Shown here piece by piece: positions 1-5,044 of a stretch of 6,400 nt of DNA. The notes beneath the pieces are model-generated. The model worked only from the letters and a program-made list of their open reading frames with translations. It was not told where the DNA came from and did no database searches. Source of the stretch: an uncultured Selenomonadales bacterium (GTDB lineage: Bacteria; Bacillota_C; Negativicutes; Selenomonadales; Selenomonadaceae). Each line of letters begins with the position of its first letter. The first letter of the stretch is position 1. The stretch spans positions 1-6,400 of the forward strand of contig CALCTX010000346.1 in NCBI GenBank assembly GCA_937907035.1, read 5' to 3'. Made by a program: the position numbers and the translations under genes.

Positions 1-783
1 GATATCGGTCAGAATCCGAAACTGGTTGAGCATTACACCCGTATCGTAAAAGATGCTTCCGGGTTGCCGGTCATTCCAAAGATGACCCCTAATATCCAGG
101 ATATTACCGTTCCGGCTCTGGCCGGTGTCAAAGGCGGAGCCGACGGAATCGCCGCTATCAACACGATAAAGTGTCTTACCGGTATCAATCCGGATACATT
201 CGTATCCTATCCTGATATTGGTGGTAAATGTGCCGTTTCCGGGTATTCCGGCAAAGCCGTAAAACCGATCGCATTGAAATTTATCTATGATCTCGCTTCA
301 CACCCCGGCCTTAAAAACATCGAATTAAGTGGCATAGGTGGTATCGAGACCTGGAAAGATGCTTTGGAATTCATCCTGCTCGGCTGCCGCAACGTACAGG
401 TTGCCACGGCTGTAATGCAGTACGGTTATCGCATTATCGAGGATATGACCCTCGGCTTGCAGCTATACTTAAAAGAAAAAAATTACAATTCACTGGAAGA
501 ACTTGTCGGCAAAGCATTGCCGAATATTGTTCCGGCAGATGACCTTGATCGCGATACGATCGTTTATCCGAAAATCCATCGTGACCTGTGCCTAAAATGC
601 GGCCGCTGTGTAACATCATGTGTAGATGCCGGACATCAGGCTCTGCTTCTCGATGAAAACCAGCTGACCTTCAATGCAAAGAAATGTGTCGGCTGTCATC
701 TCTGCGCGATCGTCTGCCCGGTCGAAGCTATCACTCCGGACGGCAAGCGCATCCCCAAACCGGACAATCTCCGCGTACAATAA
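1..783 (+). CDS. preA: NAD-dependent dihydropyrimidine dehydrogenase subunit PreA (3' part, 5' end outside window)
   Basis: The frame is open from base 1 and ends at TAA 781-783, giving the last 260 residues of a protein usually a little over 400 long; the real start lies to the left. Cytoplasmic PreA, with the flavoprotein PreT, reduces uracil and thymine to their dihydro forms using NADH, the first step of reductive pyrimidine catabolism. Seen here: the C-terminal half of a DHOD-like FMN-binding TIM barrel (about residues 1-185 of the fragment), with PKMTPNI (26-32), GGADGIAAINT (45-55), SGYSGKAVKPIAL (80-92) and the phosphate-binding loop SGIGGIETW (110-118). A bacterial ferredoxin-like tail follows, with two 4Fe-4S motifs: C197/C200/C203/C207 and C229/C232/C235/C239. 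The first motif has Val instead of the usual Pro after its last Cys. The next gene is convergent, so preA ends its transcription unit here. A DHOD-like enzyme of other specificity is possible but less likely. Confidence 0.9.
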   Translation, partial: DIGQNPKLVEHYTRIVKDASGLPVIPKMTPNIQDITVPALAGVKGGADGIAAINTIKCLTGINPDTFVSYPDIGGKCAVSGYSGKAVKPIALKFIYDLASHPGLKNIELSGIGGIETWKDALEFILLGCRNVQVATAVMQYGYRIIEDMTLGLQLYLKEKNYNSLEELVGKALPNIVPADDLDRDTIVYPKIHRDLCLKCGRCVTSCVDAGHQALLLDENQLTFNAKKCVGCHLCAIVCPVEAITPDGKRIPKPDNLRVQ

Positions 784-802
784 AAATAAAATCAAACACA
801 TA

Positions 803-885
803 AAAAGGAGCTGTCGCATTAAGCTTCCGTCATGCCGGACCCGGAATGACGAGAAGAGTATCGGCTTAATGCGACAGCTCCTTTT
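803..885. terminator. Bidirectional terminator-like long inverted repeat between convergent genes
   Basis: Two perfectly complementary 22-bp arms, 803-824 and 864-885, flank a 39-nt loop. The outer part of the stem reads AAAAGGAGCTGTCGCATT on the left arm. On the plus strand the stem ends in CTCCTTTT, serving preA (stop 783). On the minus strand it ends in CTCCTTTTT, serving the regulator gene (stop 910). The loop can itself fold: CGTCAT (828-833) pairs with ATGACG (846-851), enclosing CCG/CGG (835-837 with 842-844). The position between two convergent stops and the U-tracts on both sides support a factor-independent terminator for both genes. The arms are much longer than a usual terminator stem, so it may be a dispersed palindromic repeat used as a terminator. 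Confidence 0.75.
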
Positions 886-909
886 AAACATTGTTACAGC
901 AGACCGAAT

Positions 910-1932
910 TTACCGCATTACATGTTTTATCATGTGTTCTACCTGCGCATTGGCATTTTCATAAGTAATCGCAACGTCTTTATGCAGATTGGGATAAACT
1001 CTGAATATTTCATCGGCAAAAGCCTGTCCTATGGATTCAATACCTGAAAAATCAAGCATCACAACCTTGAACTTCTCAAATCCATTCAACAATCGTTTAG
1101 CCTGCGACCGTGACACCAGCGACATCGTATCCTCATTACGCCGATCAAGCAAATGTATGACCGGCACAACTGTTTTGCAAAATTGGAAATCATTATTATC
1201 CAAAGCATACTGATCAAATATTTCTTTTACAGTTTTTGCCGATGCTTTGCAGATATCCATGAATACTTCTGTCCCGGACAAATTCTCAAGTTCCTTATCT
1301 TCATTAAAAAGCTGATAGTCATATTCTGATTTTGCCCTATATATCAAGCCATTAGCCAATATCATGAATTGGTCAAACATTTTTGATGTAAAAAATATTC
1401 CCTCGCCACTATGACGAACCGAATCCGTAGTAACCTTTCCTTTGTCTAATTCAATAATTGCATGATGCAACATCGACAAGCCTTTTTCTTTTCTTATCTT
1501 TTCAAATATACCTATTCCTGCATCAGCAATTATTATTTTTATAGAAGAGAAATCATTTGTTATAAAAATTATCGCTTCTTTTGATCCGGAGTGGTCAATT
1601 GCATTATTGAGAATTTCTGTAAATCCATGCTGACATATTTGTTCTACATTTTTCGGCACAGTTATCTTATTTCTTGCCCATTCCATATATACATCCGACT
1701 CATCCAATCCGGCCAATATTACCTTTTTCTCATACTGCTGTGCCCCAACAGTTTTATATTTACCGGCTTCTTTTTTTAAACAACCATTATCAATTAAGGT
1801 TTTTAAATAATTATAAGCTGTTTGTTTAGAGACATTAAGACGCTTGACCACATCATTTATACTGCCACCATGTGTCAATATAAAATGTTCTTTGACCAAC
1901 AATTGTTCACGCTTATCATGTGTAAAACTCAT
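910..1932 (-). CDS. HTH / GHKL-ATPase / STAS-like (DUF4325-type) regulatory protein
   Basis: A 340-residue cytoplasmic protein with no signal peptide or membrane segment. Three parts are visible. First, an HTH-like segment (about 24-54: SINDVVKRLNVSKQTAYNYL and on), probably DNA-binding. Second, a GHKL ATPase domain (about 90-230) with N-box HGFTEILNNAIDHS (102-115), G1 box DAGIGIF (137-143) and G2 box HSGEGIF (174-180). Third, a C-terminal STAS-like domain (about 270-335) with DFSGIESIGQAFADEIFR (294-311), which I associate with DUF4325. No histidine-kinase H-box or receiver is visible, so it resembles a fused anti-sigma-kinase/antagonist module more than a two-component sensor. Start: a TTG at 1950 would also open the frame, but it lies just upstream of and partly in the Shine-Dalgarno; ATG 1932 is preceded by a near-perfect one. 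The gene is strikingly AT-rich compared with its neighbours (one 60-base line, 1501-1560, has 15 G+C). It lies 101 bp after the phytase, in the same direction but behind a palindrome. Target and signal are unknown. Confidence 0.82.
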   Translation of the reverse strand: MSFTHDKREQLLVKEHFILTHGGSINDVVKRLNVSKQTAYNYLKTLIDNGCLKKEAGKYKTVGAQQYEKKVILAGLDESDVYMEWARNKITVPKNVEQICQHGFTEILNNAIDHSGSKEAIIFITNDFSSIKIIIADAGIGIFEKIRKEKGLSMLHHAIIELDKGKVTTDSVRHSGEGIFFTSKMFDQFMILANGLIYRAKSEYDYQLFNEDKELENLSGTEVFMDICKASAKTVKEIFDQYALDNNDFQFCKTVVPVIHLLDRRNEDTMSLVSRSQAKRLLNGFEKFKVVMLDFSGIESIGQAFADEIFRVYPNLHKDVAITYENANAQVEHMIKHVMR

Positions 1933-1936
1933 CTTT

Positions 1937-1946
1937 ATCACCACCT
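1937..1946 (-). promoter_or_regulatory. Ribosome binding site fixing the regulator start at ATG 1932
   Basis: Minus-strand AGGTGGTGAT (1946 to 1937) matches the full anti-SD complement AGGAGGTGAT at 9 of 10 bases and stands 4 nt before ATG 1932. The longer TTG-started frame (1950) would place its codons across this site and has no Shine-Dalgarno of its own that I can see, so the 340-residue product is preferred over 346. Confidence 0.8.
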
Positions 1947-1952
1947 GCAACC

Positions 1953-1982
1953 ATTTTACATATAACCATATAAATCAGTCAA
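1953..1982 (-). promoter_or_regulatory. Candidate sigma-70 promoter of the regulator gene
   Basis: On the minus strand, TTGACT (1982-1977; 5/6 to TTGACA) is followed after 18 nt by TAAAAT (1958-1953; 5/6 to TATAAT). Transcription would start near 1946, right at the Shine-Dalgarno, giving a leader of only about 14 nt. This is short but possible. The whole stretch is AT-rich, so other -10-like hexamers (for example TATATT at 1986-1981) also occur; none has as good a -35. Confidence 0.4.
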
Positions 1983-1996
1983 TATATCTGCTATAA

Positions 1997-2027
1997 AAAT
2001 TACACATAAATATTTTATGTGTAATTT
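1997..2027 (-). terminator. AT-rich palindrome after the phytase gene: weak terminator or operator
   Basis: Perfect 14-bp arms, 1997-2010 (AAATTACACATAAA) and 2014-2027, are separated by 3 nt. The palindrome begins 6 bp beyond the phytase stop codon (2036-2034). On the minus strand the hairpin runs into TTTTT, as a factor-independent terminator would, which would close the transporter-phytase operon. Only two of the fourteen pairs are G-C, so the stem is weak for that job. It also lies about 15 bp upstream of the candidate -35 of the regulator gene, so it could instead, or also, be an operator read by that HTH protein. The plus side has no T-run, so it is not bidirectional. Confidence 0.5.
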
Positions 2028-2033
2028 ATTACA

Positions 2034-2960
2034 TTATTCTTTCTGTAACCAGATGCTCCATTTAACCTTAGTCTGCAACGGATCCTTCGTCTGCACAAAT
2101 TCATAGAACTCTCTCATCTTTGCAGCCCGGTCATTGATCGCGGCTGCTTTGTCGTTGGCCTTGGTACTGCCGGCCAAAATATCAGTCCCGCCTAACAGAT
2201 GATGGCGCTTTGCAATATCTTCCAAGGGCACGCCCGGATTACGCAAAATATCATACATCATCATAAAGCTTGTCGTCCGGCCATGACCGGCATGACAATG
2301 AAAATGCAGCCAGGCATCAGCCGGTAATGTTTTCACAAAATCAACAAATGCATCGACCAGTTCAGCCCGCGGCCATTCCTGATCCGTAGCCGCAAACCGC
2401 ATATATCGAAAACCAGCCTTTTCCGCAGCTTCCTGCTCAGTCATAACACTTTCTGCCCGGCCGGTATACGCAGTAAACAGTTTGGTATCTGTCTTGCCCA
2501 ACGGCACTGCCGTAACGGCCGTACCGGGCAAAGTCTCCAACGCCGCTTTTTCTTCAGCCATCACCTGGGCCTGAGACTTGCCGACATTAGCCCGATTGTG
2601 CTTGATATACCAGCTTACAGCCAGATCGTTCATAAATCCATGCGACTCTTCCCGCAGATCGAGCAAATAAATTGCCGCTGTCGGTGCTTGCGCTTTTAAC
2701 TTCTGATATAGCGGTGCCAGTTCCCCGCCGGATGGCTGGGCACTGCCGGAAATCTTCAACGTGTCAAACCCTTCCCGGCTTGGCAGCTCTTCAGTATCAT
2801 CCGGAAACGCATCACTGCACAAACGGAAATTGCGGGGCAAGCCATTCCCGGCTGCAGTATCAAGCCGCCAGGCGCCATTGGTGATCCATTCCGCTTGTAC
2901 TCCGCCGGGAGCCGCAAAACACAGGCATAACAAAAGCAATATTATTTTCTTTACCGACAT
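2034..2960 (-). CDS. phyA: Secreted PTP-like cysteine phytase (myo-inositol phosphate phosphatase)
   Basis: A 308-residue protein-tyrosine-phosphatase-fold phytase that removes phosphates from myo-inositol hexakisphosphate or related esters outside the cytoplasmic membrane. Seen: an N-terminal signal peptide (KK, a hydrophobic run at 6-20, likely SPase I cleavage after VQA at residue 23, no lipobox). The P-loop HCHAGHGRTT (221-230) has nucleophile Cys222 and phosphate-binding Arg228. The likely general acid is Asp193 in AATDQEWP (190-197). Other family blocks are LPRNFR (41-46), PSREGFDTLKISGS (60-73), DLREESHGF (101-109) and ANVGKSQ (124-130). These match, from memory, the Selenomonas ruminantium enzyme block by block; that P-loop is HCEAGVGRTT, so the variable positions differ here. 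The protein is slightly shorter than that homolog. The ATG at 2960 has AAGGAAGG 11 nt upstream and lies 21 bp after permease 2, which indicates co-transcription. An inositol-phosphate or other phosphomonoester specificity other than phytate is possible. Confidence 0.9.
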   Translation of the reverse strand: MSVKKIILLLLCLCFAAPGGVQAEWITNGAWRLDTAAGNGLPRNFRLCSDAFPDDTEELPSREGFDTLKISGSAQPSGGELAPLYQKLKAQAPTAAIYLLDLREESHGFMNDLAVSWYIKHNRANVGKSQAQVMAEEKAALETLPGTAVTAVPLGKTDTKLFTAYTGRAESVMTEQEAAEKAGFRYMRFAATDQEWPRAELVDAFVDFVKTLPADAWLHFHCHAGHGRTTSFMMMYDILRNPGVPLEDIAKRHHLLGGTDILAGSTKANDKAAAINDRAAKMREFYEFVQTKDPLQTKVKWSIWLQKE

Positions 2961-2981
2961 AACAGATCCATCCTTCCTTGA

Positions 2982-3920
2982 TCAGCGTTTTTCTTTATCA
3001 TATGGAATACCCTCAGCCTTTGGCGCCTTGGAGCGTTTGGAAACAAATATCAGCACGATCAGTGATATCAAATAGGGCTGAATATTATAAAACGGCCCGG
3101 GGATATTAAGTGCACTTAAGAAATCAAATCCCCCGTAAACATTGGACAATGCCCGAAAAAAACCGAATATCAGACCGGCCAAAGCTATGTAATCCGGCCG
3201 CCACTGGCCGAAGATCATAACTGTCAAGGCCAAAAAGCCAAACCCGGCAACGCCTTTTTCAAATGTCATCGAGCTCACGCCTGCCGTAGCATACGCTAAG
3301 CCGCCCAATCCGGCCAGCGCGCCGGAAATCAGCACGCCATAATAGCGCATCCGGCTGACATTTATTCCGACATTGTCAGCCGCAGCCGGATTTTCTCCGC
3401 AGGCCATAAGCCGCAAGCCAAATTTAGTCCGATAAAGGACTATCAACGAAATTATCAAAACCGCTGCCGCTACGAAAAAGAGCCAGCTCAGTTCCATACC
3501 GAAAACATTGACCACAAATGCCTTTTTCTGCTCGATATATCTTATCTCCGAACTGATATTAATTGGATCAATTGACATATTATATGCCTTGATAACAACT
3601 GTTGCTGCTGCTGTACCCAAAAGATTGAGTGCCGTTCCGACCAACACCTGATCAGCCTTAAACCGAATTGCCGCCACGCCCAGAAGGAGAGAATACAGCA
3701 TCCCGCTGATCACACTCATAAGCATGGCCATAAATACGATCACAAACGGCTGACTGTCCGCAAAAAACTCCATAGAAAGTATTCCGGCCATCGCTCCGAT
3801 GACCATTATTCCTTCCAACCCCAAATTGATAATACCGCCGTGCTCACTAAAGCAGCCACCGATGGCAACCAAAACCAGTACGACTTCATAAACCAGCAAA
3901 TACTGAACGAGCAATGCCAT
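2982..3920 (-). CDS. Nucleoside-type ABC importer, permease 2 (NupQ/YufQ-like)
   Basis: A 312-residue integral membrane protein of the BPD_transp_2 family (RbsC/NupQ type), one of two permease subunits forming the channel of a BMP-dependent importer. About 8-10 hydrophobic segments can be traced from residue 5 to about 294, followed by a charged cytoplasmic tail. Family motifs: GGIINLGLEGIM (28-39) near the N-terminus, the cytoplasmic coupling segment KFGLRLMACGENPAAADNVG (166-185), and GFGFLALTVMIFGQWRP (226-242). Its length is close to the roughly 320 residues usual for this subunit. Its ATG overlaps the permease 1 stop by one base (TGATG) and is served by a perfect AAAGGAGGTGAT five bases upstream, inside permease 1. 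The solute is probably a purine or pyrimidine nucleoside, from family knowledge; the sequence itself does not fix it. Confidence 0.9.
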   Translation of the reverse strand: MALLVQYLLVYEVVLVLVAIGGCFSEHGGIINLGLEGIMVIGAMAGILSMEFFADSQPFVIVFMAMLMSVISGMLYSLLLGVAAIRFKADQVLVGTALNLLGTAAATVVIKAYNMSIDPINISSEIRYIEQKKAFVVNVFGMELSWLFFVAAAVLIISLIVLYRTKFGLRLMACGENPAAADNVGINVSRMRYYGVLISGALAGLGGLAYATAGVSSMTFEKGVAGFGFLALTVMIFGQWRPDYIALAGLIFGFFRALSNVYGGFDFLSALNIPGPFYNIQPYLISLIVLIFVSKRSKAPKAEGIPYDKEKR

Positions 3921-5044
3921 CAGCGATCACCTCCTTTGGCAACCGCTGTGTCTTTATGGCTGCAATATTCCTGCCACAGTTCCCGCAATTTATCCTTAAA
4001 GAAAAATACAAATCCGCAGAAATAGATGATGATCGCTGTTATCAGATCTGAAACCTCTGAACAATAGATCATCTTATCTACATAGCTGCCACCACTTGTA
4101 ATATGCTGGATAAAGAAACCGGAAATAACCGCACCGAGCGGATGCAAAGCTCCCAAAAAAGCTGCCGCCACACCATTAAATCCCATAGCAGGGACCGTTG
4201 TCTGTGAGCAATCCCACTGTTCTATACCGCTCAAATAAAGAAAACATGCACCCAGTGCCGCCAGTGCTCCGGAAATAGCCATCGTCAGCACAATGTTATG
4301 TGATGCGTTCATTCCGGCATAAACTGCTGCATTGCGATTGAGACCGGTTGCTCTTAATTCATAACCGAGTCTGGTCTTTTCCATAACAAACCAAACCCCG
4401 ACGGCAAAAAAGAATGCTGTCGGCACAGCCAACGTAACAAATTCATTGCTTCCGAATAATAACGATAAGCCACAGCTTGGTATCAATGCCTGTACAGCAT
4501 TGGTTGGCAGATACAACGTATGTGTTCCCGATGTTTCTTTTACGGAAAGCAGCAACATATTAACACCATACAGAGCAATCCAGTTAATCATTATACCCGC
4601 AATTACTTCATTAACATTCCGATAAGCCTTGAGAACACCGATCAGTGCCCCGGTAAGCGCGCCACCAATAACTGCTCCCAAAATACAGATATACCACGGC
4701 ATTTTGAGAGCGATTCCCAAATAAAGACTTATTCCGGCCCCAACAGTATACTGTCCGGAAGTTCCGATATTAAAAAGTCCTGCCTTATATGCAAAAATTA
4801 CGGACAACGTACACATTATCAATGGAGCAGCCTTTACCAAGGTACTGCCGAAATAATAAACTACCATTTCCGGCAATGAAAAGATCATAAAGTTCTTTAA
4901 AATAATCGAAAAAGCTTCAAAGGCCTCTTTCGGCCGGATCAGATACAACGTGACCAGTCCGAGCAGCAAACCGATCAACACGCACAGCCACGAAGCGATC
5001 AATGTCTGGATATTATCAGCTTTTAACCACTTTATCTTAAACAT
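3920..5044 (-). CDS. Nucleoside-type ABC importer, permease 1 (NupP/YufP-like)
   Basis: A 374-residue multi-spanning inner membrane permease of the BPD_transp_2 family, partner of the 312-residue permease encoded next. Motifs: a first membrane segment at about 13-36, FNIGTSGQYTVGAG (91-104; the family's FNIG-x-GQ block), the cytoplasmic coupling segment GYELRATGLNRNAAVYAGMN (227-246), GFNGVAAAFLG (288-298), and a last membrane segment near 334-350 before a hydrophilic tail. It is somewhat longer than the B. subtilis-type subunit of about 350. Start: a GTG at 5053 also opens the frame, but AGGGTGAA lies 4-5 nt before ATG 5044 and overlaps that GTG, so ATG is chosen. The gene overlaps the ATPase end by 8 bp, which suggests translational coupling. 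Confidence 0.9.
   Translation of the reverse strand: MFKIKWLKADNIQTLIASWLCVLIGLLLGLVTLYLIRPKEAFEAFSIILKNFMIFSLPEMVVYYFGSTLVKAAPLIMCTLSVIFAYKAGLFNIGTSGQYTVGAGISLYLGIALKMPWYICILGAVIGGALTGALIGVLKAYRNVNEVIAGIMINWIALYGVNMLLLSVKETSGTHTLYLPTNAVQALIPSCGLSLLFGSNEFVTLAVPTAFFFAVGVWFVMEKTRLGYELRATGLNRNAAVYAGMNASHNIVLTMAISGALAALGACFLYLSGIEQWDCSQTTVPAMGFNGVAAAFLGALHPLGAVISGFFIQHITSGGSYVDKMIYCSEVSDLITAIIIYFCGFVFFFKDKLRELWQEYCSHKDTAVAKGGDR

Noticed and set aside
616..891. Minus-strand frame of about 91 codons antisense to the preA ferredoxin tail
   Set aside because: It starts in the right arm of the inverted repeat and is antisense to the two clearly conserved Cys clusters of PreA.
674..964. Plus-strand frame of 96 codons spanning the preA end and the palindrome
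   Set aside because: It overlaps preA in another frame, runs through the terminator hairpin and into the 3' end of the regulator gene, and its composition is that of an out-of-frame shadow with no recognisable domain.
910..1932. Phage-defence or toxin-antitoxin role for the GHKL protein
   Set aside because: GHKL domains occur in defence proteins, but here no effector nuclease, helicase, integrase or partner toxin is adjacent, and the HTH plus STAS-like domains fit regulation better.
1957..1974. Small repeat ATAT-GGTT-ATAT in the regulator promoter spacer
   Set aside because: The arms are only 4 bp of AT-only sequence in an AT-rich region; expected by chance.
2961..2981. Possible internal promoter or terminator between permease 2 and the phytase
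   Set aside because: The 21-bp gap holds little besides the phytase Shine-Dalgarno; no hairpin and no promoter-like pair were seen.
2761..3075. Plus-strand frame spanning the phytase/permease 2 junction
   Set aside because: It is antisense to the signal peptide region and the permease tail, with no family signature.
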